DNA of 64,000 bases from Hippea alviniae EP5-r (GTDB taxonomy: Bacteria > Campylobacterota_A > Desulfurellia > Desulfurellales > Hippeaceae). The notes under the pieces are model-generated. The model was not told the DNA's origin. It was given only the letters and a program-made list of their open reading frames with translations, and did no database searches. The DNA lies in the NCBI RefSeq assembly GCF_000420385.1, contig NZ_ATUV01000002.1, forward strand, positions 1-64,000. The letters run 5' to 3'. Positions 50,007 to 56,955 of the stretch are shown one piece after another; within the stretch, counting starts at the first letter, position 1, and every line of letters starts with the position of its first letter. Both the position numbers and the translations under genes were made by a program.

Positions 50007-51886
50007 ACTCTTCCAAACAAAACAAAAATCCCCACAAAAATTACAAGTATATAAAGCAGATAAAAGTATATTTTTCCGTTCATTATGAATTTACTTATAT
50101 TGTAGCTTGTAATCTCGACAACCTTAACCAAAAAAGCATAAACAGACTCAAAAACATCCGATATAACAACAAAAGCCTCTTTGTCTCTTCTGACTTCTTT
50201 TGTTCTATACACAAATCTAAGGATATACTCAACTATAAACGAGAAGGCATTAGCAGTAAAATACTCATCATCATTTAGAGCGAGTCCACCATTCCAAGAT
50301 ACAACCTTCTTTGTTCTCTTTCTTTTGTTTAAATAAATTACAAATGGAACAAAAAACAAAGTCAAAACAACCAAGACAAAAAACGCTGGAGAAATAACAC
50401 CAAACACAGGCTTTGCGCTGGCTATAAGCCACCCATTTGGAACACCTAAAGCACCTATAACAAATTTAGCATAACCCAGTTTAACAAATACAATAGTGGC
50501 AAAAAAACTTATACCAATAATCAAACCCATAAGAAAAATCTCAGATAAATGCATAAATAAAGATGGCATAGGTTTTGCCTTTTTCTCATGATGATAACCT
50601 AAAGCAGAATAACCTATAAGTTTTATCATAGAAAAAGAAGCAAAACCCATAGCTAAAGACAAAAATACACCGCCCGTAGAACTTACAACCCTATCCAGAA
50701 TACTTTGAAACTGATAGGATTGAAAAATAGACTCAAGCAGCATCCACTCGGCCACATAACCCAAAAGAGTTGGAAAAGCACTGAAAGACAAACCAGAAAT
50801 AACAACACCAAAAGCTGGAATCTTTCCTACACTTTTATGAATACCCCTTACATTATCTATGCTCTCCTCGTGCAATTTCTCCTTCGCTTCACCTATAGAC
50901 AAAAACAAAAGCGTTTTTGCAATTGTGTGAGTGATTGATAGAATTATAGCTGTCATAAAAGCAAATTCATACAGAGTTGACTCCTTGGAAAAAGAATAAG
51001 CAAGAGCAGACAAACCCAATGCAGCCAAAATCATACCATTGTTTTCAACTGTTGAGTATGCCGGCAAAACCTTTAAACCTTTTGCCGCAGCCGCCTCCAT
51101 AGCACCCCAAAATGCCGACACACTTCCAAAGATTATAGCCAGAATCCCCCAGCTGTGGGTATAGCCTGTTATATATATAACCCTTGTCAATCCATAAACC
51201 CCCATAAGTGTTACAGGTGCACTCAACAACGCAGAAACATTTGACGGAGCCTTTGAATGAGCCTCCTTCAACCAAGTGTGAAATGGAACTATACCCATTT
51301 TTATGATAAAAGCCAAAGACGCAAAAACCAAGAACAAAACACTTTGAGAATGAACTTCAACTATCCTTAACGAATTAATTGAGCTATATAGAAAAACAAA
51401 AGCCAAAATTAAAGACATGGTTGATATCTCGCTAAAAGCAAGAAATTGAAACGCTTCTTTATAGGCACCATCGTGTTCAACCACAAGAAGATAAGACGCT
51501 ATTGTCATAATCTCCCACCCAATCAAAAACATAACACCGTCGAAAGCAGCCAAGATAAGTAGCATTCCCAACATAGCAAGATTTACAAAAATTGCCATTC
51601 TCTTTCTATAGTTCTCTCCAAAATCCATTGAGAAAACAGACACTGCTATCCAAGACACAGAAGCTATCATCAAAAACAAGCCGCCCAACTTATCAACAAA
51701 AAGCCCAGAAGATATAGAAAAAATAACAGGAAAAATCTTCTTATAAACAATCCCATTAAACTCAGCATTAAACCCTATAACAAAAGAGAGCAAAGAAGCC
51801 AAAAATGCAACAAAATAGCTTAATTTTCTATTGAAAAATCCCAAAAATGCTCCTATCAAAAACAGTCCTATGGCTAAACTCAACAT
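50003..51886 (-). CDS. HyfB/NuoL-like antiporter subunit of a complex I-related (Ehr-type) complex
   Basis: 627 residues, ~16 membrane helices, proton-conducting MrpA/NuoL family. The TM5 Glu (MFLIGWEIMTIASYLLVV near residue 125), TM7 Lys (IKMGIVPFHTWLKEAHSKAP) and TM8 His/Lys (HTIAKTLLFLSIGEA) needed for ion translocation are present. The C-terminal extension with a charged loop and last anchor resembles HyfB. Last of six genes starting at 56541; 1 bp separates it from the upstream gene. It is clearly distinct from nuoL in the same window. Confidence 0.85.
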   Translation of the reverse strand: MLSLAIGLFLIGAFLGFFNRKLSYFVAFLASLLSFVIGFNAEFNGIVYKKIFPVIFSISSGLFVDKLGGLFLMIASVSWIAVSVFSMDFGENYRKRMAIFVNLAMLGMLLILAAFDGVMFLIGWEIMTIASYLLVVEHDGAYKEAFQFLAFSEISTMSLILAFVFLYSSINSLRIVEVHSQSVLFLVFASLAFIIKMGIVPFHTWLKEAHSKAPSNVSALLSAPVTLMGVYGLTRVIYITGYTHSWGILAIIFGSVSAFWGAMEAAAAKGLKVLPAYSTVENNGMILAALGLSALAYSFSKESTLYEFAFMTAIILSITHTIAKTLLFLSIGEAKEKLHEESIDNVRGIHKSVGKIPAFGVVISGLSFSAFPTLLGYVAEWMLLESIFQSYQFQSILDRVVSSTGGVFLSLAMGFASFSMIKLIGYSALGYHHEKKAKPMPSLFMHLSEIFLMGLIIGISFFATIVFVKLGYAKFVIGALGVPNGWLIASAKPVFGVISPAFFVLVVLTLFFVPFVIYLNKRKRTKKVVSWNGGLALNDDEYFTANAFSFIVEYILRFVYRTKEVRRDKEAFVVISDVFESVYAFLVKVVEITSYNISKFIMNGKIYFYLLYILVIFVGIFVLFGRV

Positions 51887-51887
51887 A

Positions 51888-52367
51888 TTATCCCTCCATT
51901 ATGTTCAATAAAACTGAAAGTATATTCTCAGCATCAAGCTTTTTGTTGAAATACCCCACAACATTTTTCAGACCCAAATCCTTAGCGCTTATCCCAACAT
52001 CATCTTCATCTTCTATTATCACCACACCAAAAGGCTCTGGCATCTGATTAACCGTCTCTTTTAAAGGCTCAATCATCTTTTCGGAAACCTTACCCAATAC
52101 CAGCAAGATATCAGCATGTCTCGGGGAATCAGTGAAAAATATACCAAATCTATGAATATTGTACTGCGGAGAAGCCAAAGCTGATATCTCAAAGTTTAAA
52201 GAGTTATCGTTAGAAACATCGATAGGAAACACATGCAGAGATTTTTTGAAAATGCTTATCCTTTCAACGGGCTGTTCTGTTTTTTTAAAACTTTCCGTAA
52301 TCCTTTTTGATATCCCGTAAATAGTCCAAGGTTTCATCTTGCCACTCCTATCTCGCACAATCTGCAA
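51888..52367 (-). CDS. NuoB/HyfI-like subunit with no cysteines
   Basis: 159 residues. The family core is recognisable from IHRFGIFFTDSPRHADILLV near residue 73, which aligns with [20 protein letters not shown] of NuoB at 25161-25622, and from NQMPEPFGVVII against [12 protein letters not shown]. The protein has no Cys at all. The tandem-Cys segment is replaced by SNDNSLNFEI, the GSC loop by IEDEDDVGIS, and the PGCPP loop by VGYFNKKLD. It therefore cannot bind the [4Fe-4S] cluster that defines this subunit. The reading frame is intact and overlaps the upstream gene by 20 bp, so this is not a sequencing break. Confidence 0.8.
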   Translation of the reverse strand: MQIVRDRSGKMKPWTIYGISKRITESFKKTEQPVERISIFKKSLHVFPIDVSNDNSLNFEISALASPQYNIHRFGIFFTDSPRHADILLVLGKVSEKMIEPLKETVNQMPEPFGVVIIEDEDDVGISAKDLGLKNVVGYFNKKLDAENILSVLLNIMEG

Positions 52368-53574
52368 AATTTATTCCAAAGGAATCCAAGGCAAAGCTAA
52401 AATCAGTAAATATAAACCCAACTAAAGAATCAGCGAAAGCTTTATAACCAAAGACAGAAGGAGAAGATATATACACATAATCAACCACACCACCTTCAAG
52501 CTCCACATAATAAACAACCAAACCCGTTGGAGACTCAGCAGCACCTATACCAAACCCATCTACATTAACAGCATCTTGAGATATACTCACCTCTTCTCTC
52601 ACTTCATCCAAAAAAGTGCACACAATATCGCAAGATTTCAGAATTTCACATGCCCTAACTTCCATTCTTGCAAGGGCATCTCCATCTTCTCTTAAACAAA
52701 CTTGCAGGTTCTTATACACATCTTCATATCTTCTTAAATCCTCTTCAACTCCGCAAGCTCTTAAAGAGGGGCCTGTTATTCCTATACTTAGAGCTTTATC
52801 TTTATTTAAAACCGCTGTCTTATATACTCTGTCAATAAAATTATAGCTCCTTAAGGAATGCCTATACAACTCTTCAAACTTTCTTTTAAAAAATTCAACT
52901 CTCTTCTTTATCTCTACAATGTTTCTGCTATTTAAAAACTCAATACCACCTATATTGTTGATACCCTTCAAAAATCTGTTAGAAGAAAATAGTTTATTTA
53001 TCCTTAAACTCTCTTCAAATAACCATTCAAGATGAGAAGTAAGAACATTTTGAGCTGCAGCTTTAGACAACCTTGCTATAACATGGATATGATTGTAAAT
53101 CCTTTCAAGCTCAATAGCTATAGCTCTCAAAATCTTAACCTTGTCTTCAACTCCTATATTACAGGCATCCTCAACAGCCCTTGCAAAAGCCAAAGAGTGA
53201 GAAAATGCAAAATTTCCACAAACAGATTCCGAAAGTTTTAAAGCTTCAACCGGCTTTTTCCCTTTCATTAATTTTTCAATACCTCTTCTCTTATAAGAAG
53301 GGTCGATATTAACAGACAAAATTCTTTCACCATAAGTTCTTATATTAAAAATACCAGCCTCTGCAACACCAGCTGTAACAGGACCGTATCTAAAATTAAA
53401 AACACCTTCACCTTCCTTATCCTCATTGCCTATTTTCAAATCCCTATTCTTGAGCACATAATAGTTATCAAATCTCTGCTCCACTTCTTCTGCTTTTTTA
53501 ACATAAAAAGTATAACCTTCTTGTAGCAATAAAAACTCTTTACCTTCTTTCTCAATAACTCCAAGGAGCCTCAT
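52348..53574 (-). CDS. NuoD/HyfG-like large subunit lacking half of the Ni-Fe ligands
   Basis: 408 residues. The family block RYGPVTAGVAEAGIFNIRTYG near residue 62 (abbreviated) is followed by PSYKRRGIEKLMKGKKP. The N-terminal hydrogenase motif (normally CGxC) reads SVCGNFAFSH, with Cys119 kept and Phe122 in place of the second Cys. The C-terminal motif (normally DPCxxC) reads INFADCAR, with Phe403 for the first Cys and Cys406 kept. A full NiFe site cannot form. Only ~60 residues precede the NuoD-like part, so the NuoC-like domain is reduced or absent. The neighbours identify it as part of an Ehr-type complex. Confidence 0.82.
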   Translation of the reverse strand: MRLLGVIEKEGKEFLLLQEGYTFYVKKAEEVEQRFDNYYVLKNRDLKIGNEDKEGEGVFNFRYGPVTAGVAEAGIFNIRTYGERILSVNIDPSYKRRGIEKLMKGKKPVEALKLSESVCGNFAFSHSLAFARAVEDACNIGVEDKVKILRAIAIELERIYNHIHVIARLSKAAAQNVLTSHLEWLFEESLRINKLFSSNRFLKGINNIGGIEFLNSRNIVEIKKRVEFFKRKFEELYRHSLRSYNFIDRVYKTAVLNKDKALSIGITGPSLRACGVEEDLRRYEDVYKNLQVCLREDGDALARMEVRACEILKSCDIVCTFLDEVREEVSISQDAVNVDGFGIGAAESPTGLVVYYVELEGGVVDYVYISSPSVFGYKAFADSLVGFIFTDFSFALDSFGINFADCAR

Positions 53575-54953
53575 TTTATCATTCCCCCAACAAGCAAAGT
53601 GTTTATAAATCCAACTGCAAACACAACAAAAAAAGCAAGAAGAGTATTCAAGACAGGAATAAACAGCGCCATATTATCTTTGTTCTCGAAATTTCTATCG
53701 GAAATAGAAAAAGACATTCTCACGACCTTGTAATTCACAGCAAAAAAGGACAAGGTTAAAAACGCCGATAAAACTACAGTCAGAAATAATCCAAATTTTA
53801 AATATACCGCATATATAATCAAAGCTTCGCCAACAAAATTTGCGAAAGGTGGAGCTCCGGTCACGGCCAAAGACGACAGAACAAGGTTATAAGCGCCTAT
53901 AGGCATTACCTTTGAGAGCCCCCTTATTTCTGTTATGTCCCTTGTCTTGTAAACGGATAATATGTTACCAGTTGTGTAGAAAGCCGAAGATTTAGCGAAA
54001 GCATGAGCAACAATGAGAACAACAGCTCCAAGAAGAGCAAATTTATTACCCAGAGCCAAACCTATAAGTATCATTCCCATATTCTCCATAGAAGAGTATG
54101 CAAACATTCTCTTGTAAAACTTTTGAGAAACAAGAAAAACAGAAGCAAACCCAACCGTTAAAACCCCTAACACAAGCGCAAACGCTTTCACTCCCTCAAC
54201 AAAGCAAGATATCTCTATAATCCTATAAACACCAAATAGAGCAACAGGCAAAAGAACGCCGGAAAATATAGCACTAACAGGTGCTATAGCCCTTCCATGC
54301 ACATCAGGTAACCATGTATGCATAGGAAATATTCCTGCTTTTGTTGCAAAGCCTGCAACCGTAAAAGCAGCTCCCAAAGCAAAAAGTCTTGGATGAACAG
54401 GAGAAGTAATCAAAAGTTTGGTTATATAAAGCGTTTTTGAACCTGCATATATAAGCATAACGCCAATTAAAGACATAACAAGACCAACAGAAACGACTAT
54501 TATGTATCTCCACGAAGACTCAAGCGAAGCTTCGTCGTTATCTATAGCCACAAGCAAAGCACTTGTTATTGTTGTTGCTTCTATACCTACCCACAGCAAA
54601 CCCAAATTATTAAGCGAAACACTAAACAACATAGTAAGCACAAATAGATTCAAAAACATATAGTAATAACTCTTACTCAAAAGTGGTTTCTCTACATGCT
54701 TTAAATAAGTAATGGAGAATAAAGCAGTTGATAAATACACTACGGAAACAACAACCAACATTATCTTTGAAAAACCATCAATATAGAAAAAATTAGAGTG
54801 AATAGGAAAAACAAAGAGTAAAAACACTGAAGATAAAACACTACTTAAAGAAAAAACAGCAGTAAAAACTTCACTCAATCTCTCACTCTTAGATAAAGAT
54901 ACAACAGAAGCCAAAAAAGGAAATAGCATTGGCAAAAGGTAATAGTATCTCAT
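53571..54953 (-). CDS. HyfF/NuoN-like antiporter subunit
   Basis: 460 residues, ~14 membrane helices. The TM5 Glu (LGLLWVGIEATTITSALLVA near residue 118), TM7 Lys (ATKAGIFPMHTWLPDVHGRA) and HAFAKSSAFYTTGNI are present, as in ion-translocating HyfF/MrpD-type subunits. With the 627-residue protein it gives the complex two antiporter-like channels. Overlaps the HyfG-like gene by 4 bp. Confidence 0.85.
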   Translation of the reverse strand: MRYYYLLPMLFPFLASVVSLSKSERLSEVFTAVFSLSSVLSSVFLLFVFPIHSNFFYIDGFSKIMLVVVSVVYLSTALFSITYLKHVEKPLLSKSYYYMFLNLFVLTMLFSVSLNNLGLLWVGIEATTITSALLVAIDNDEASLESSWRYIIVVSVGLVMSLIGVMLIYAGSKTLYITKLLITSPVHPRLFALGAAFTVAGFATKAGIFPMHTWLPDVHGRAIAPVSAIFSGVLLPVALFGVYRIIEISCFVEGVKAFALVLGVLTVGFASVFLVSQKFYKRMFAYSSMENMGMILIGLALGNKFALLGAVVLIVAHAFAKSSAFYTTGNILSVYKTRDITEIRGLSKVMPIGAYNLVLSSLAVTGAPPFANFVGEALIIYAVYLKFGLFLTVVLSAFLTLSFFAVNYKVVRMSFSISDRNFENKDNMALFIPVLNTLLAFFVVFAVGFINTLLVGGMIK

Positions 54954-54958
54954 GGCTT

Positions 54959-55594
54959 TTACCCCTTAAACTCTTCAAATTCTTCGGAAATATCAGAAAC
55001 ATAGTTTTCCCTTAGTCTCATTATTATTCCAGAAATCATTACAATTCCTATCAAATCAAGGAGTATTCCACCTTCAATAATAAGTGGAAGCTCTGGAAAC
55101 ATATAGCCAGCAAATAAGAAAAGACTATTTTCCATCACCATGTATCCTATAAGCTGAACAAAAGCATTGTTTCTTGAAATTATCAAAAATATACCCTGAA
55201 GAATCAGAGCAATAGGGATGGAACCTGCCTTCGCATAGGTTATGTCATACAAAGTGAAATTGTATAGAACATAAGCAACAATAACTAACAACAAAGAAAT
55301 AATTATCGAAGCCGCTGTCGGTATCACATGCTTTGGCTCTCTGTCCTTGTAATAAGAATTAAGTTTTTTAAGCATATAGCCTGGAATAAACAAGCCCCTT
55401 ACTGCAATTGTTAGAAATGCTAAAACCAAAAGACTTGTATTATTCAAATACACTCCATTAGCAAATAGAAAAAATGCTATAGAAATCGAAGATATAGCAA
55501 ATGTCATAATGATTTTTTTAAGATAAACCTGCCACTGCATAAAAATCACAAGAACAATTTGCAAAAAACCAATAATTAGATATACATCTTTCAT
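54959..55594 (-). CDS. HyfE-like membrane subunit (NuoK-related)
   Basis: 211 residues, ~6 membrane helices. LIGYMVMENSLFLFAGYMFP near residue 147 carries the buried Glu typical of HyfE/NuoK. The short region FIPGYMLKKLNSYYKDREP is the HyfE-type loop. It overlaps the HyfC-like gene by 4 bp and precedes the HyfF-like gene by 5 bp. Confidence 0.82.
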   Translation of the reverse strand: MKDVYLIIGFLQIVLVIFMQWQVYLKKIIMTFAISSISIAFFLFANGVYLNNTSLLVLAFLTIAVRGLFIPGYMLKKLNSYYKDREPKHVIPTAASIIISLLLVIVAYVLYNFTLYDITYAKAGSIPIALILQGIFLIISRNNAFVQLIGYMVMENSLFLFAGYMFPELPLIIEGGILLDLIGIVMISGIIMRLRENYVSDISEEFEEFKG

Positions 55595-56541
55595 AGCGAA
55601 CCTCCGGTTGTGTAAAATACAACAATAGCAAGAAGGGCAAACGAGAACGCAACAGCAACATACTCAAAATTTTTAAACAATTTATATTTCGATACAGTTG
55701 ACTGAATAGTTGCAAATATAAATGTCAAAATTATCATTTTAAGCAAATGTATGAGACTGTAAATCAAAACGGCCATAAAGCTCACCTTCATAGGAACCCA
55801 AAAGGGAACAAGAAAATCATTCAAGAATACACTCATAAGTAAAAATTGTTTTATATACCCGCCCCATTTCATAAGAGCTAATTCTGTGCCAGAATACTCC
55901 ATTTCTATTGCCTGATCTATCATTCCAAATTCATTATTGGAGTGAGATTCTATAGGCAACTTACCTGTTTCCAACAACAGAGCCATAAAGAAAGCAAAAA
56001 CAACAAACCAGTGAACCAAAGAAAGATACCAATGAGTTGATGTTTGAAGAACATTGTTTACGGCATAAGGGTTATTGGTATGAGATATAACACCGAAGGA
56101 GATAAATATCAAAACCAGTATAGGCTCGGCTAAAGCCCCTATAGATGATGCCCTTGAAACACCGAGATGAGCATAATTGCTTCTACTATCTAAAGATGCG
56201 AGTTTCTTTAAAACCCCGATAGCGCCAAAAACCAATCCACCACCAATAAAGTCAACAACAGGCCCAAATGTCAAAGGAAAAGCCGTAACAATAGGCAAAA
56301 CCAAAGTCAAAAACAGATAGAGAGTGAATGTAATATAAGGAACAATCTGAAATAAAGGCGATGCAACTTCTGGAACAACGCTCTGTTTTCTAAAAAGCTT
56401 GAATAAATCGTAATAGGGCTGAAAAATCGAAGGGCCAACTTTGGACTCATACCTTTCGGTAAGTTTAGCGAATATACCCGCTATAAGTGGAGCAAGGATA
56501 ATAACATACAACAGCTGAAATAGACTCAGGGCAAACAACAT
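55591..56541 (-). CDS. HyfC/NuoH-like membrane subunit
   Basis: 316 residues from the ATG at 56541, which has GAGAGGTGG just upstream; a frame extending further would run into the riboswitch. ESKVGPSIFQPYYDLFKLF near residue 28 and LLETGKLPIESHSNNEFGM near 190 with EMEYSGTELALMKWG are HyfC/NuoH hallmarks, including the acidic loop that faces the peripheral arm. First gene of the six-gene operon and directly downstream of the fluoride riboswitch. Confidence 0.88.
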   Translation of the reverse strand: MLFALSLFQLLYVIILAPLIAGIFAKLTERYESKVGPSIFQPYYDLFKLFRKQSVVPEVASPLFQIVPYITFTLYLFLTLVLPIVTAFPLTFGPVVDFIGGGLVFGAIGVLKKLASLDSRSNYAHLGVSRASSIGALAEPILVLIFISFGVISHTNNPYAVNNVLQTSTHWYLSLVHWFVVFAFFMALLLETGKLPIESHSNNEFGMIDQAIEMEYSGTELALMKWGGYIKQFLLMSVFLNDFLVPFWVPMKVSFMAVLIYSLIHLLKMIILTFIFATIQSTVSKYKLFKNFEYVAVAFSFALLAIVVFYTTGGSL

Positions 56542-56580
56542 TTTGCCACCTCTCAATAACAATATTTTATATATGGTCAG

Positions 56581-56633
56581 ATAGGAGTCATTGGCTCGTG
56601 AAGAGCGATTAAAGGCGAACTCCACCGCCTTTA
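56581..56633 (-). ncRNA. Fluoride riboswitch (crcB-type) aptamer
   Basis: On the minus strand, P1 is UAAAGGCG (56633-56626) with CGCCUUUA (56617-56610). Its loop GUGGAGUU contains GGAGU (56623-56619), which pairs with ACUCC (56588-56584) to form the pseudoknot. P3 is GCUC/GAGC (56606-56603 with 56597-56594). The conserved 3' segment AAUGACUCCUAU follows directly. This matches the GGCGAUGG...CGCC...AUGACUCCUA pattern of fluoride riboswitches. The equivalents of linchpin A40-U48 (A591, U583 of 56xxx) are kept. The usual A6/U38 pair is here G (56625) and C (56593). It lies between a consensus promoter and the HyfC-like gene. No intrinsic terminator follows, so control may be at translation. Function is inferred from sequence and fold. 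Confidence 0.78.
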
Positions 56634-56645
56634 AATCGTGGCACC

Positions 56646-56674
56646 TTTATAACAAAAATAAACTATACAGTCAA
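56646..56674 (-). promoter_or_regulatory. Promoter of the complex I-like (Ehr-type) operon
   Basis: Minus strand TTGACT (56674-56669), 17 bp, TATAAA (56651-56646). Transcription would start near 56639, just before the riboswitch. The divergent trp promoter begins 11 bp away. Confidence 0.7.
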
Positions 56675-56684
56675 TAGCAAAAAT

Positions 56685-56712
56685 TTGACATCCAGATTTT
56701 TTATGGTAGTAT
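56685..56712 (+). promoter_or_regulatory. Promoter of the trp operon
   Basis: TTGACA (56685-56690), 16 bp, TAGTAT (56707-56712). The -35 is perfect and the -10 matches at the key positions. The start would be near 56719, on the first ATG of the leader peptide. No obvious TrpR operator is seen. Confidence 0.6.
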
Positions 56713-56718
56713 GCAAGC

Positions 56719-56793
56719 ATGATGAGTGAGTTTATGTTCTTAAGTCTAAAAAGAAATACCATACTAAATAACTGGTGGTGGCAGGATAGCTAA
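56719..56793 (+). CDS. trpL: trp leader peptide with three consecutive Trp codons
   Basis: A 24-codon frame beginning ATG ATG and ending in NNWWWQDS, then TAA. TGG TGG TGG occupies 56773-56781. Alternative in-frame starts are 56722 and 56734. No good ribosome binding site is visible and the promoter places the mRNA 5' end at or near the first ATG, so translation may be leaderless. The Trp codons overlap segment 1 of the attenuator, so ribosome stalling at low charged tRNA-Trp would control trpE expression. Confidence 0.85.
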   Translation: MMSEFMFLSLKRNTILNNWWWQDS

Positions 56794-56858
56794 GGCTACC
56801 CTGCCTTTTTAATTAAACAGTAAAGCCGTCTTCTTGGGCAGCTTGCTGGCAGGGTAGC
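56780..56858 (+). promoter_or_regulatory. trp attenuator segments 1, 2 and 3
   Basis: Segment 1 GGCAGGATAGC (56780-56790) overlaps the last Trp codon and pairs with segment 2 GCTACCCTGCC (56795-56805) at 10 of 11 positions. T5 (56806-56810) follows, so this hairpin may pause or terminate. Segment 3 GGCAGGGTAGC (56848-56858) pairs with segment 2 at all 11 positions. A ribosome stalled on the Trp codons covers segment 1 and lets 2:3 form. A ribosome at the stop codon covers segment 2 and frees segment 3 for the terminator. Confidence 0.85.
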
Positions 56859-56889
56859 CAGCAGGACTGCTTGGGAAGGCGGTTTTTTT
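56825..56889 (+). terminator. trp attenuator terminator (segments 3 and 4)
   Basis: Outer stem GCCGTCTTC (56825-56833) with GAAGGCGGT (56875-56883), middle GCAG/CTGC (56838-56841 with 56867-56870), inner GCTGGC/GCCAGC (56845-56850 with 56857-56862), then seven T (56883-56889). Segment 3 lies in the inner hairpin, so the 2:3 antiterminator destroys this structure. Confidence 0.85.
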
Positions 56890-56894
56890 ATTTA

Positions 56895-56937
56895 GGCCGT
56901 CTTTCTAAGCAGTTGCCTTAGGGAGACGGCCTTTTTT
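56895..56937 (+). terminator. Second tandem terminator before trpE
   Basis: Perfect 8-bp stem GGCCGTCT/AGACGGCC (56895-56902 with 56924-56931) with inner CTAAG/CTTAG (56905-56909 with 56917-56921), then six T (56932-56937). It lies after the first attenuator terminator and 18 bp before the trpE ATG. Its 5' arm can instead pair with GAAGGCGG (56875-56882) of the previous terminator (8 bp, two of them G-U). Confidence 0.8.
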
Positions 56938-56955
56938 ATTTTGCGGAGGTTTAAA

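Noticed and set aside
50003-56541. Calling the six-gene operon a functional formate hydrogenlyase or [NiFe] hydrogenase
   Set aside because: Only two of the four Ni-Fe cysteines remain, the HyfI-like subunit has no Cys, and no ferredoxin subunit, formate dehydrogenase or maturation gene is present.
50003-56541. Treating it as a second copy of complex I
   Set aside because: No nuoA, nuoG, nuoI or nuoJ counterparts; the HyfE and HyfC type subunits and two antiporters match the group 4 hydrogenase/Ehr layout.
55591-56625. Longer start for the HyfC-like protein at 56625
   Set aside because: The extra residues would be encoded by the riboswitch; ATG 56541 has a strong ribosome binding site.
56544-56643. 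Sequestration of the HyfC-gene ribosome binding site (GUGGCA) by UGCCAC in the leader
   Set aside because: The promoter places the transcript start near 56639, so most of the UGCCAC segment would not be in the RNA.
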